Assembly (NCBI RefSeq): GCF_022201045.2
Contig: NC_068560.1
Coordinates: 30,831,501-30,895,500, forward strand
Direction of reading: 5' to 3'
Length of the DNA: 64,000 bases
From: Citrus sinensis
Lineage: Eukaryota; Streptophyta; Magnoliopsida; Sapindales; Rutaceae
Part shown: piece by piece, positions 11,443 through 24,980 of the stretch
How positions within the stretch are numbered: the first letter of the stretch is position 1
Layout of the letters: every line of letters begins with the position of its first letter
Notes under the pieces: model-generated
What the model was told of the DNA's origin: nothing
Databases searched by the model: none
The model's input: only the letters and a program-made list of their open reading frames with translations
Program-made: the position numbers and the translations under genes

Positions 11443-12007
11443 ATGGTGACTGCCCAGGCTCAGTTTCTGTACTCACCGAACAATTGCAAAATTCTACACA
11501 TGGTGAGGCACGGTCAAGGGGTTCACAATGTAGAAGCAGAGAAGAATATTGATGCATTATTGTCTCCAGAGCTGTTTGATTCACCAATCTCAGCATTGGG
11601 TTGGCAGCAGGTTGCTGATCTCGGCAAGTACGTTCATGCAACCGGACTCTTAAAGCGGATTGACTTGGTCGTCACTTCCCCTTTGTTAAGGTCGAATCAT
11701 TATCATCACATACATCGCCCCAATTTCATTTTTTAATCGCATGCCTCACCCAAGTGTTTGAACTCCCGCGTGGTCAGCTAAGTAATGCTGCTTCAAAACC
11801 ACGCAGGCGAAATATAATGGCTTAACTAACAATTGTATGTTTGGAATTTGGCAGGACCATGCAAACAGCAGTTGGAGTGTTTGGTAGCGAAGGAGCAGAT
11901 GCAGGATGGAAGTCAAATTGCCCACCCATTGTAGCTCACGAGCTTTGTCGAGATCGTTTGGTATTAATTGTTTACTTGCATTACAATTAATTAACAAAAG
12001 TCTAGCT

Positions 12008-12042
<35 letters not shown>

Positions 12043-13097
12043 GCGTGCGTGTACATACACACACCAATTTTGTTCGGATTTAATTAATTAATTGATTAAT
12101 TTTTTTCATCAGGGCCTTCGTCCATGTGATCAAAGGAGAAGCGTGAGTGAGTGTCGGTCTCTTTTCCCAGAAATCGACTTTTCACTGGCAAGTGTATTAT
12201 ACTTTACCGATGAATTAATCAATTAATGTTGTTATGTTTTGAATATCATCCACGTTAATTAATTATAAAATTATCAATTAATCCGTAACTTTTATTATTT
12301 ATTTATTTATTAATGCAGATGGAGAGTGAAGAAGATGGTATGTGGTATCCTGAAGCCAGAGAGCCTTATGAAGATATCGAAGCCAGGGGAATTGAGTTTC
12401 TCAAATGGTGATTGAATTTGAACATCATCACATGCATATGCATATATGCATTAATTTTTCTTTTTTTTCTATCAATTAATTAATTAATATTAAGAATGAA
12501 ATTAGTTAACAAATTTAAGCTGGGCCGATTATTAATTAATTTACATGTACAGGCTGTGGACACGGCCGGAAAAGGAGATAGCAATTGTGAGCCATGGGGT
12601 AGTGTTGCAACATTTTCTCTATGTTTTAGAAAATGACAGTGCTGACCCGTCCGTGAAAACTGGTTTGTGCAGACGGTATGTACAACTACGGGTACCAGCA
12701 CTCATTCATATTGGCTTCCTCTGCTTTAGCCTTTTGGCTTGACTTTATAACTTTGACCAAATCCAAAAATCACTTGTATTTTTTTATCTAGCTAAGCTAC
12801 TTTCCACATTGGTGGCTGACTGCATATGCTTAATTAATGTTGTTAATTAATTAATTAATTCTGTAAGCATGAATAATCTTTTCTTTCTTTTTTGATGTGC
12901 ATGCACTCAGCTTTAACAATTGTGAGCTTCGTTCTGTTGTCGTCGTCAACAAAGGGTACGTCAGCTTGTCATTTGCAACAAATATGAATCACTGCTCTGA
13001 AATCTATCCGTCTAATTATACCCAAAAGGCTCACCCTTTACTTAATTAAATTTGCAGGATGATGGACTCAGATTATATTTCCTCGGCAACTAATTAA
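11443..13097 (+). CDS. Phosphoglycerate mutase-like protein, seven exons, short C-terminus
   Basis: Exons: 11443-11690, 11855-11960, 12113-12187, 12319-12407, 12553-12675, 12911-12955, 13058-13097. Together they encode 241 residues in one frame. The protein belongs to the histidine phosphatase superfamily: the catalytic RHG motif is in HMVRHGQGVHN (residues about 19-29), and the second active-site histidine is in IAIVSHGVVLQ. Members of this plant group are called phosphoglycerate mutase-like by sequence, but their substrate is mostly unknown. The start was chosen at the MVTAQ methionine, because residues before it do not resemble the paralogue. Compared with the gene at 16359, it lacks the first small exon, has no intron before VRHG, and ends early with SDYISSATN. 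Intron 3 has a GC donor. Intron 2 holds a CA microsatellite. Confidence 0.8.
12011..12039. repeat. (AC)n microsatellite in an intron
   Basis: An AC dinucleotide run in intron 2 of the mutase-like gene. It is likely to vary in length. Confidence 0.95.
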
Positions 13098-16000
13098 GTA
13101 ATAATCTACTTTGCATCAACTCCTTCTTGCGGTTAAGTGGTCCGCCAGCTTCCCAACTCAACGATGACGTGACTATAAATTGTTTCATTTATTCATTTTT
13201 TTTCCTTTTTTTCATTGGGATTCTCTCTCACTCTCCGTCCAACCCAAGGATACCCAAGGATAGATGATACGACGACCAGATATAAATTGCTTCATTTATT
13301 CATTCGTTTTATTATTTTCTATAAGGACTTTGTATCCAATTGAATACTTTATTTGTTGTTAATAAGATGGCGTCATACTCTTTTATGTAATGAATCCTTC
13401 AAATTTTATAAGCACTTTGTTGCGGACCGCCTAAGTTGCTAGCCCAATTACCCATAATTTTGGGAAAACTTGCTAGCTTAGTCTTTCTTTTTCCATCTTT
13501 GTTCCAATATTTATTCATTCGTTTTTTCTATCACGTTAACACTAAAGCCTAATAATTATGTGTTAATAAAATTAACTTATAGTACTAACTCTTTTTTGAG
13601 TTATCACAACTCTCAAAGCGTTTATATGTATGTTGAAACCTTGTCCATTGTTATCCTTAACTATTTTGTATCTCAACTTATATGTGTTTTAATTATGGGA
13701 TAACAAAATCAAGCATTGCTACTAATAAGTGTCATGCTAGTATAATAGACTTATAAAGGTTGTGTTAGGTAAGTAACAAAAATTGGCTTGAAAGCAAGAG
13801 AATTTTAAAAATGACAGTTACATTTTATTTTTATTTTTAATTACCAGCTCTTCATGCTGCGTTAGTTGAATCTTAGTACCTTAAAATTATTCCTTTACGT
13901 CTCTCCATAAACTCAAGGATCTGGAATTGATATTAAGTTGGAGGAGCTTTAATTCTCAACAACCAAAAAAAAAAAAAGAAAAAGAAAAAGGACGAAGCTT
14001 TTGCTCAAATATCAATTACTTGGTCATGATGCATAATATATTTCAATATAAATTTATCATTTAATGGATATATGACATCATTTATGATTAGGAGCAAAGC
14101 GAGAATTTTTTTTAGTTAGGTCATGTTGAAATTATTTAATTTAGTCAAGGTATTAATAATTTATATAATTTTTAATATAGTTTTTACAATTTTCGTTAAG
14201 ATTTGATGTAGTACCATTTAATCAAACATTTTATTGGGAGTTATATGGAAGAAAGAATAGCAAAAATACTCTCATGAATAACATTACATTAAATTGTCAT
14301 ATTAGATTGAAAATTCAACTTGAGATAATTATATTATAAATCAAAATATTTAATGAGGAGAAGAAAAAAAATTCAAGCATATACTATGTGTTAATTAATT
14401 TTCTTGTCGTTAAAGTTAAAATGTAAATACATCTCAAAAGGAAAAAATTACAATTTAGCCAAAAATTAGGACAGGATACAATTCGGCCCAACCAACAATA
14501 GCTTTGCTGCAGGGCCGCAGGTTATGATAAAATCTTTTGGAAAATTAGTAAACACTTACTTTTTTTTTTTACATTCATATCACAATCAGAGTATGTCATA
14601 TTATATGAGACTATTACTGATATTAATAAATTAAATTATTATTGAAATAAATTTACACTAAATTTTATGAAGTATTGCCCAAATATTTTTTTATCCTTCC
14701 TAATATTTAAAGGACATTAACTCCACTCATATTCAAACTATTACTGTGATAAGTTTATATTAAATCCCATAAAGCACTGCCCAAATTTTGTATCTTTTCT
14801 AATATTTGAGGGATGTCTACTCCACTCGTATTTAGTAAGAGAGAAAATTATCTCCACTTAATTATTTAATAATTGAGAAAGGATTGGAATCTCCTATAAT
14901 GTTTTTATGAAGGGTTGAACTGTGGAGCAACTGCTCTAACCTCTCAGCCTTAGCTTGTAAACGCTTACCTATACTAACATTAAATAATTTTTTATTTTTA
15001 ATTGACAATACTATCCGAAATCTCTTTTTGCGAGACAAAAAATTAGATATGTTCAATTTCAAGATGAAGCAAGTAACACCGAAAACATAAATTACAAAAG
15101 TCGCGTATACATTTTCTTTTTTATGGGTTTAGTTTTAAATTAGTTAATTATTAATTTATACAGTGAGTAGGTCTTTTGAAAAAAAATATGAATTATTAAA
15201 AATTTATTATCTTATAAATTTATCAAATTATTAATTTACGATGATAAGAATTGTAATTTAATTAAGACAATCAATTTATTGAATATTAATTTTATACCGT
15301 AGAACTTCAATGGATTAATACTTAATAAATTATGATAAAGACTTAAAAGCAACCTTGGTATCACGTTGTTGGAAGACTTTTAAAGTCAGTAACGGAAAGA
15401 GATTTGTATGGTGTCAATTCCAATTCCTATTTTAAGACATGGAAATTAATGGAATCATGCGAGTAACACAAAATAAGTCCAGCAAAAGCTCCTTCCATGC
15501 AATTACAGGAATTTAGGTTGGAAATTTAATACGTGTTTACAATTCCATGCTTACAAATTAATGGTGCATGAACGTTACAGCTGGCAGCTGGATTTTGGAT
15601 CTTTTGTTGTATGCCTCTGTACTGTTTACGAGACCTGTTCCACTTAAGAAATTAATCCATCTTACAAGTCAAGCTGCGGAAGCCAAGCAGTTCCGAGAGA
15701 TATAATGAAAATAGTGTTGATGAATCCATTAATCAATTATTTATTCCATGTATATTTTTATTTGTTAAGAAAACTCCTCCCTGCCAAATCCATTTGCATT
15801 GGCCTTAAATTGACTTCCTGCCAACTAAAATATTACAGTAATAACACATTGGCGAATTATTAATTACAAAATGCAAAGTTGGAAATGAGTTGAAAATTGG
15901 AATAATAATATTTGTAATTGTCTCTCTAGCCAGGTAGCTAGCAGTGTCATGGCAATGTCGCAGAAGCAGGCGGACGCTTTCATAGAAGCTTCTCTGTGGA

Positions 16001-16358
16001 AGTACTTTTCGTCCAATGCATGGAATTTATCAGAGTTTTTGTCTCCGACTAAAGCTCTCCAATTCCAAAGAAAAGTCAACTCATTTGTAAATATCAAATC
16101 AAACTATATGTGTATATAGATATACATCATATGCCACACAACACCACCACCATCGACATCGATCCTTCCCAGCTTTGCTTTCTATTTGACATATATACAT
16201 ATATATATTTATATTTATATATCCACTAATAATAACAATCCAATATAAAATTCTCTTCCGGTTGCCTTCCTGTCCCAGCTCCCTCTCCCGCTCGTTTCGT
16301 CTGTGTTATTATTATTATTAATTTTTTTTTCCAAATCTAATATCTGGAAAAAAAAAAA
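13098..16358. other. 3.3-kb AT-rich intergenic region
   Basis: No convincing gene. The first part holds two similar segments, around 13162-13196 and 13275-13305, each with ATAAATTG then TTCATTTATTCATT. A small open frame at 15949-16119 is listed separately. The last 150 bases before 16359 are pyrimidine-rich and fit a promoter or 5' UTR. Confidence 0.4.
15949..16119 (+). other. Small open frame of 56 codons, function unknown
   Basis: Reads MAMSQKQADAFIEASLWKYF and onward to a TAG. It has a mixed, protein-like composition and a run of GC-richer codons in AT-rich surroundings. I do not recognise it. It lies about 240 bases before the start of the mutase-like gene and could be an upstream exon, an upstream open frame or chance. 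Confidence 0.25.
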
Positions 16359-18864
16359 ATGGATGCTTTTGCTGCTTTATTTCGAGGCAAGACTTTCGTT
16401 GTTTCTCCTCTCTCTGGTATGTTAGTTATCTCCTATTTCTTCTGCGGCCAGTTGGGAAGCGTATAATTGTTATGTTGCTTCTTCTGATTAGCCATCTGTT
16501 GCATGTTACTTTGCAAGGTGCTTTTGCAGTTCTTGCTTAATTAATTAACATAAGATATGGACATTCACGGTCTAGATTGACTCGGTACCGGTTTGATCTC
16601 TTCCATGCTAATTTTTTAAAATGTTGCGATTGAGGACTGTTTGGTATTAGCTTATCCGTATTGCAGTTGGGTAACTATAACTTTTAAACTACAACAAATA
16701 TTTGATAAAATTTCATTTAAATTATATTTATATTTGTGGTAATAGTACTACCAAAAAGCCAAGCCATTGTCAAGGAAGTTGGATTATGAATTATGGGAAA
16801 AAAATACCAAGTAATTCATTCGTGGATGTATTCCATTCCGAATAAGAAATTTCTGGTGATACAATTTTTTGTGCAAGCAAATAAATACGATAACATGATT
16901 GATTGATGATAAGAATATAGTAAATAAGTAAATTTTAGACAAAAATGTATATGCGTCAAGAGATCATTTAAATCTACCAACCTTTTACCTTTGATGGCAT
17001 ACTTGTATACATGGTAAATTCTTTTTGGAAAAATTTACAATGACATTCATGGATCACCCTATATATTATTTATGGGAACTTGTAAAACACAGATTAGAAG
17101 CGTATATATGCTGCATCATTGAGTACGATATATGCTGTAAATTACCTCTAGCTAGTAATTCCATTTTGTATTTGCCTAATTACTTAGTTGCATGCGATAC
17201 TCTTGTACTCTCCTTGCATTGTTTCTCAGTTGTATCATTTGCAGCTCTGGATGCCGCTACAGCTAAACATCTATATTCATTGCAACATTGCAAGATTCTT
17301 CACCTGGTTTGCAGCATTTTGACCTTTTTATTTTGATATTTAATTTATTGATTTCACCTAGGCTGCTTTATTTAGATAGTAATTACTTGCAGGTAAGGCA
17401 CGGACAAGGGGTCCACAATATGGAAGGAAATAATGGTCCTGAAGCCTTATTATCTCAAGAATTTTTTGATGCACATCTTTCACCTCTGGGGTGGCAGCAG
17501 GTGGGTAATTTGCGGAAACGAGTTGAAGCAAGTGGACTTACCCAAAAGATTGATTTGGTCATCACATCCCCATTGTTAAGGTTATTATTGATTTAAGTTA
17601 GTAATTATTTTATTATGACTTGAAACAAAACATCAGCAGTCGGCGGCTAGCACTGGCTTGTTTCTTGTGGGTAGCTAGCTTACATATGGTTTGCTGATAA
17701 TGGGGGGTTGCAGAACTTTGCAAACAGCAGTTGGAGTTTTCGGTGGGGATGGTGAAAGCCAAACGGATGGGATCGATGCGCATCCGTCTCTGACGGCAAC
17801 AGCAACTGTTAACTGCCCACCAATTATAGCAGTTGAGCTTTGCCGAGAACGTTTGGTACGTGTGTTACCTAATGCCTGTAGTGTGCACAAGAATCAAGAT
17901 GGCTACCACATGACTGCCCCTTATGGGAGTTTCAACTTTCAACACACATGTATAATTCTGCTCACAGCCGCGTCGTCTTCTGCATGCAGGGGGTTCATCC
18001 ATGTGACAAGAGAAGAAGCATCAGCGAGTATCACTCTCTTTTCCCAGCAATCGACTTTAAATTGGCAAGTAGCTGAACCATTATCATTCAATTCCCCAAT
18101 CCACAGAATTGAGTTAAGAAGAATCTTTTAGTTGGTATCACAAGCTTCTTCCTTACACGTAAATTTTGTTTTGTTTTGATTTGTTCAGATAGAAAGTGAA
18201 GATGACAAGTTATGGAAAGCTGACGCAAGAGAGCCATTCGAAGAAGTTACAGCAAGGGGAATGGAGTTTATGAAATGGTGACTTACTGTTTTTTTTTTAA
18301 TATTTTTAAGTACCATAATCTAAGGCGGCATGAAACTTATAGCCCTCGTATCTATGTACAGGTTGTGGACTCGACAGGAGAAAGAGATTGCAGTCGTCAG
18401 CCATGGCATATTCTTGCAGCAAACTCTCAATGCACTTCTAAACGACTGTCAAACATCCCCCAACCAAGAATTATGCCCACGGTCGGCTAGCACTAACTAT
18501 ATTTTCAATAATTTTTTATTTTTTTATTTGCTCCTTTTGCAAATTCAATCATAAACAATTGTTTTTAAACCCTCAACTGTTGTCTGTATAATATGTGCTT
18601 TAGGTTTACAAATTGTGAAATACGATCGGTGGTCATCGTCGACCAGAGGTGAGCATTAGACCCGCACGACACATTCATTCTAATATGATGCATGCATTCT
18701 ATTCTTACTATAAAATATGCTCAACATTTTTATTTGTTTTCTTTTTTTCTTTCTAAATCTAAAGCATAAGGGGTTCATGTTATCCTGGAACTATATCCGG
18801 CGAGCTTCGTCTTCCTGCAGATGTAGCAAAAGAGAATATTCCGAGAGAAGAAGTATCCAATTAA
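16359..18864 (+). CDS. Phosphoglycerate mutase-like protein, nine exons, apparently intact
   Basis: Exons: 16359-16416, 17245-17306, 17393-17580, 17714-17855, 17990-18064, 18189-18277, 18362-18481, 18604-18648, 18765-18864. They give 292 residues, near the usual size for plant members. The first active-site histidine is in HLVRHGQGVHN at the exon 2/3 border, and the second is in IAVVSHGIFLQQ in exon 7. The N-terminal MDAFAALFRGKTFVVSP exon could be a short targeting region. Intron 5 begins with GC (GCAAGT) instead of GT; the same intron in the gene at 11443 does as well. The gene is tail-to-tail with the ODR4-like gene, with 329 bases between stop codons. Fragments of this pair are what has been copied at 1-10436. 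The real substrate is unknown. Confidence 0.87.
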
Positions 18865-19193
18865 CATTATGATTTCATTGAAATCATAATGTTTTTTACT
18901 ACGACTCCACGACCTTCTAATACCTATCAATATGCGCGTGCAGCTTCCCACAAAAAGTAAGTTGTTTGATTATTTCTGCACCCTACTCCTAATCAAGAAC
19001 TCTACAATGTTTCTGACTCGTAAAATGCGGGGCTTTTTGTCACTGTTGCAAATAATAAAATATACCTACCTTACTGTACATTGTGTTCTTCCTCCCTAAT
19101 TCAACAAAATTTCTAAAGAAATTTTTTTTTTTGGGTACTTTAAAGAAAAAAAATTGAACCATATGATTAATGAAAAAGATTTTGCTTGGTGAG

Positions 19194-22100
19194 CTAGAGT
19201 TTCTTAGCAATAAGCACAAATCCTACCAGAATAGAAAGCAGCAGGAAAAAAACAGCTGCCATGATGTTGAAATTAGCAGTCTTCACAGGATATTCGGTCT
19301 TTTCCTTACTCGTTTCAATTCCCTTGCTCGCTGACGAAGAGCTAGATCCTCCTGAACTGAAAGGGACTACTACATCCCAAAAAGATTTACTGATTACTGA
19401 GGGTGCTTCTACTTCAACATCCAGGATTGATGAGGAATCACTAAGAGCTTCCATGGACATCAACTCAACACAATGTTCTTTAAGAACCTAACGTAGCATG
19501 AAAAACACAAATCAAAACAAGCACTTGAAGCTGAGTAAAATCAGTCTTTATTATTTTAAATTTTTTTAGAATTTAAAAAAGGCTTGTATGAGGATGGGAA
19601 ACCTCAACCCCAAACACCAACTCTTGTCCTTTCATCTTTCCAGAAATTATTGAAGTTAGTCTTAAAAAGAAGAGAGAAAGAGAGTTCATATTATTGTTTT
19701 AGAAATACAAACCTCAAGTGTTTCGGATGGTTGAAGGTAGTCACAGATATATGTATCCGCCAACCAAGGCACAAAAACTCTTCGTGGAAATGAAAGACCG
19801 CATGTTTTCCTAATTTCAATTCAACAGTGAACTAGTAATCAGTACTGATAAATCATGTTCCAGCAACAGCATCAGAGACAACTTACAAACTTGAGCCTAA
19901 AAAATGGAAATACAGGTTTTTATGAGACAAGCATGCTCAGGATGCAAGAAACAATAAAGTTGTATGAAAATTAAAGGAAGCTTCCCAAGAAGGCATTAAA
20001 AAAATGCAGGAATCCTATATGAACTACCAGTGACTAAATCTGGACCATTAGACATATGTATATGTACTCAAATAAAACAAACAGCAAAACATAAATATTG
20101 CAGCTAAAACACCTCAGTGAATGCAGGATAAGTTTGGAAACAGGTTTCTCATTGCTTGCTTCCTCACCACCACCGGCAGTTGGAGCCAGATCTTCATCAA
20201 CCTCATCGCAAATAACATCTAACCTACTTTGCAGACTCATGATGATATCACCCTGAGAACAGAAAAGCAGTCCGTGATTGAATGAGAGATTAAGAACCAT
20301 GATAATAAACAAGAACAAGAATAATTGACTTCAGTTCTCTCTACAAACTAACAAGCTAGCTTTTGCAAACATGCCATATACCAATGGGGTTGGCAAATAC
20401 ACATACATGTGTTCAAATGTAGACACACACACAAAAGTAGAAAATTTGAACTTGAAAACACACAAAACATGAAAGATGGTGAATTCCACCAATCTTACTC
20501 AGTTCATGCGAAATACCAGTGAGAAAAAAGTTGATATAATAACATTAGTACAGTTTTCTCCAATGCTTGTGAAGACCAAAGCATGCATAAAGTTTCCATT
20601 TTGAAGTAACAATAAAGCCAAAGCTGAAAATGATGTGATACCTTTATTTCAGAAAAAGCCTGAGAAATGGGTTCTTTTGGTGTCAAGAATGCAAAAGAAC
20701 ACACGGAGCCACTTAAGATGAGAAGACCAACTACATCTTTCTGGCTGCATGCTTTACAATATTAACAATACAGTTAATGATGAAGTTGATAATCTCAAAA
20801 CAATTCAAGGCTTAAAGGAACAAAAAGAATTACATTATTCAAAATTTGCAAGCACACCTTCTGCAGATGTATCATTCAATAGCGGTAGAAGCAACTCAAC
20901 TTCATGCAAACCATCTGTTGAGCAGGGCTCATCATTAACAACCTAAAATTGCATAAAATGCAGAGTAAACTCCTCACTGTTAGTCAGTATGGAAAGAATG
21001 CTGTATAAGACAATTCTCATTGAAACTATTGGAAATTATTAATTAAATTGAATACAAATTGTAAAGGGTCTCGTAATATGGATGCATTTTATAAGCTCTA
21101 ATTTGAATTCTTTGCGAGATTAAAGAAAATGGTTTCTAATAGTTTCTATAGTTATTCTTCCATGGCGAACATGAATTAGGCTCACCACAACAAAATTAGA
21201 ATGAATAGCAGAAAGTGAAGTGCTTACAAAATTTCCATCTACAACAGCTTTTGCACCTCTAAGCTCATTAGCATGAACTGAAATTCCTTGGCGAAGAATG
21301 TCACTAAATGTTTGGGTATTTGATGCACCCACAAGCCTTATCGGCAGTCTGCAAGAATGTGGGAAACATCAAATGACAATTAGTCCAAAGATTAATGAAC
21401 TCTCCAAACTCAACTAGTGCAGCAAACGTGACTAAACTTACAGCAGTTACAATGAAAGATCTCAAGCACCAACGCAAATATAGTAAAACCTCTCTATAGT
21501 CAGAATGTTCAAACCAAATTAATTTTATTATTATGAGGAAGTTACAACTAAATAGAGATGTACCTATACAAAAATTATTGTTTTGATCTAGTTATCCTTA
21601 ATGCAAGTGATATAGAGGTAAAGTATGCGCTACATTGATAATTCATTAAGAGCATGTCAAATACAATGTATAGACACTGACAAAAGAGATATGCAAAGTC
21701 ATCTTAAAAGTCTAAAGAATAAATCATTGTGCAAAATAACTATATAAAAAATATTTTTATTTCATCTTAAACCTTTAATTTAACATAGTATTATGCAGAG
21801 ACAAGTTCCTTAAGGCGGGATCTAGAAGCCTTATAACTTATTATAATGTGGAGTTTATTCTTATTTACAATTGGTCCAAATTGGGACCATAAATTTTTAT
21901 GACTACACGAAAGTTATTCTTATATAGTGTATCACTATAGAGAGGTTTATCTATAACATCTTTAGCGTGCTTATAAAAAGTAGAGTTATTAGACATCACA
22001 TGCTAATGTTGGAATAGTAAAAGAGTAAATGAGTAAGAAACGATGCATTTACCTAAGACTGAAGTTGTATGTGCACTTAAAAGTTCGAAGTGTTTTTAAG

Positions 22101-23085
22101 ACCAGTCCTGTTTTGAGATCACAGGGTCTTAGGCAGCTTGATGTAATATTAGAAGTTATCGTGCAATTCCGACATGTATACCTACACAAGTAAGCTCGCT
22201 TATCAGCCTTACTGTACACATACTAATCACTAACGTCTATTAAGATAGCACAACACGACTGCAGAATTGGGTACCTCCTAGGACTATAACCAATGTGTAC
22301 AAGCAGCCTTTCGTCTGAATCAATCTCCAAAATAGGCACAGCTTTCGCAGCTGCATTTACTGTCTGCAAAGTAGAATGAAACATAACGACCGCGTATTAC
22401 CGAAATTTTTTTTAAAAAAAAATAACCATGCGTTACCCAGCAATTTTTAAAAAATAAAAATAAAAAAGGCTTTCGCTAAAATTTACTGCATTAGCCCCCT
22501 TAAGTTTATGTTATATATGTTATTGCCTCTTAATTTTGCTATTTCTCAATTATAATTTCCACTGCGCACAGGCATTGCATAATTTGCATTACCTCAAAAT
22601 TCTGAAGAAAAAGTAATGTACCTGGCAAAGCTCGATGGTAGAATTTTTGAAGGCGGAATCGGTAGCCCAAACATAAATGCCAACGACCTTGATACCTCCC
22701 AATAGCATTCTGGAAACCTGGCGCGCATGTTCGGCGATCCAATCCTTGTCGATGACCAAGGAAATAGAATCGGAAGGCTGAGACTTTGATTTGGAGGGCG
22801 GCTTTTTCTTGTCGTCTTTGGAGACCGAACAAGCTGCCTCTCCGGCGTCGTTTTGAGGGGTGGGGATGAAGTCGAATATAAAGCCTCGGTCTAGGGTGGG
22901 GCTTAACTTGCCGATCAACAGTCCCACCTGTCAATTTTAATCAAAATTAATCAAATCTCCAAATTTTAGAATTGTTAAAAGAAGAAGAAGCGGAAGAAGC
23001 GGACCTGAGCAGAGAGACCGGATTGAGAGAGGCGATCCTCGGCTGATAAGAGTTGAGGTTTCTCTACGACGACGGTATTAACCAT
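19194..23085 (-). CDS. ODR4-like protein (ER membrane-anchored), nine exons
   Basis: Exons on the minus strand: 23005-23085, 22622-22927, 22275-22363, 21228-21348, 20858-20942, 20642-20751, 20113-20252, 19713-19809, 19194-19487. They join in frame to 440 residues. The start MVNTVVVEKPQLLSAEDRL is followed by GLLIGKLSPTLDRGF and a lysine-rich loop, then DKDWIAEHARQVSRMLLGG, as in the ODR4 family. The last about 25 residues (MAAVFFLLLSILVGFVLIAKKL) are a C-terminal membrane anchor. In C. elegans, ODR-4 helps odorant receptors leave the ER; the human homologue binds the UFSP2 protease at the ER. The plant role is not settled. It is the complete parent-type copy for the relics at 533-1740 and 8705-9170. 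All nine exon junctions use GT-AG. Confidence 0.9.
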
Positions 23086-24980
23086 CGTTATTGGCTCGCT
23101 CAATTGAATTCTTTTCTCAATCGAGTCGAGACATTTTGGCGACTGTTAAAGAAGCTGTTGAGTTGAGGTCTGGGCTTGGAAGAAGAACCGTCGTTTGGGC
23201 TTAATGTTGGGCCTTGTTGGGCTCGTGTGGTTCAGCCCTCGAGCGATAGAAACTTGATTGGTTTCAATTAATTTTTCCCAAATCCCGCTCCCTCTTTGAG
23301 ATGTAAGTGAAAAATTAGTCTTTTTGCAAGAACAAAATTTGGTATTATAAGTTTTTTTATTTATTACTTTCAAATTAGTATAGATTCACAAATAAACATA
23401 GAACTCCCTTCAAATCCGTTTCATTTGAGGTTTCATAGATGTTAAATGGCCAAGATAAAGTAGGCGGTAGGAAGTGGGAAGTTGACGCCACAAGCACAAG
23501 TGGTGCTGCGAAAACGCAATTTCCAGCAAATGTGGCGCCTCTAATCTTTAATTAAACGATGTCGGTTGGCGTAGGACTGTTATGCCCATGACGCTCTGAG
23601 TCTCTGACCGTCCGTTACTGATACCAATTAGGCAATTAGCATCACACATCCACATGCGGTTTCTTGTTTAAATCCCGAATGTCACGACATCGGCGGCCAG
23701 AGGTCGATCATTACTTAATTTTGTTAACTTTTGATTTTGTTTTTAAAATTGCACGCCCGCTCTGCTCTGTTGGCGTAACAATTAATTAATTTTTATGTTC
23801 TAAATTTAGATCGTGTTTTATCACATGGAATGAAATACAGTGGGCTTGCTGCTGGAGTCATCTACGGCGGGTCAATTAATTATGAATTACCAAGTTGACA
23901 CATGCATTTTTTAGTAGATCAAAGTGTGGTGTTAATTAATGACTTTTATACCAGCTCAGACACAGCCGGAAAAATCCCAAAATTCACTGTTGACCCCCTT
24001 TCTTTACACTTTACAAGAGATTCTCTTCGACATTTGCACCCTCTCACTCCCACTATCCACCATCTAAAATTTTTGTATTATAGCTGTTTTTCGCCATATT
24101 TTTTTATCCCCCCCAGGTTTCATTGTTGAGCAGCACACTGGATTGGAAGAGATAAATTATACTAAAATATATGTTTTTAATTTTATTTTAAACTATTAAA
24201 TATTTACAATTAAATGATTAATAGAAGAGCAATGAAAATTTAAATTGAAAATTTTGATAGAATATTAACAAAAATAATAATACACTCATCTCATGTATTT
24301 TGTTAATTGAATTAACAGAATAAATTAGACAAAAAAAAATTACATATTTCTATTTCTTCATTATTTCTCACAGTAGTCCACATATCTGAAATTGGAGCAA
24401 ATAATATTTTGAAAAACACCAACAATATTGGTCACTAAATAAATGAGGCATAATTTAGAAATTAAAATATGAAACTCTTCTTCTATGTGTTTACAGATAA
24501 TTACAAGTTCTTTAATACTTTCCTACATTAAAGCAACTATCAATCACATTCCAACCTGATCTTTTTGCAAATTGCAAGCCTAAATAAAAAATATCAATGA
24601 TTGATCTATCAACTCGTAGAGTCTAGATGATGAATAAAAAAATAAAATAAAAATAATGCCCCATTAATCAATAATATAAAAAAATAAAATAAAATTTATG
24701 ATTATAAAAGTCTTCCTCCCACGTCTCGTCGTTATTTTACTTCTTAATCAATCCACCAAGGAGGTCCCACACAGCATCCCCATACGTTACCAGCTTCCCA
24801 CAAGAATAAAAAGACAGCAACTTCAATTATCCCCTCCTTCTCGCGCAACTGGTACTACGTCGTTTCAACCGTAAAATGGTTTTTCTCAGCCTCACAGTTT
24901 CCCACAAACCCTAACCGCCAAAACCCGCCCTCTACCCTCTTCCCTCTCCCGCTTCCTCTCTCCATCGCCAGTCATCAACA
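23086..24980. other. Shared upstream region of the ODR4-like and PB1 genes
   Basis: A divergent intergenic region of 1.9 kb. It is GC-richer near the ODR4 start and AT-rich from about 24130 to 24700. No gene was found. Confidence 0.5.

Noticed and set aside
19261-19491. Plus-strand open frame over the ODR4 last exon
   Set aside because: It is a shadow of the minus-strand serine-rich and membrane-anchor codons.
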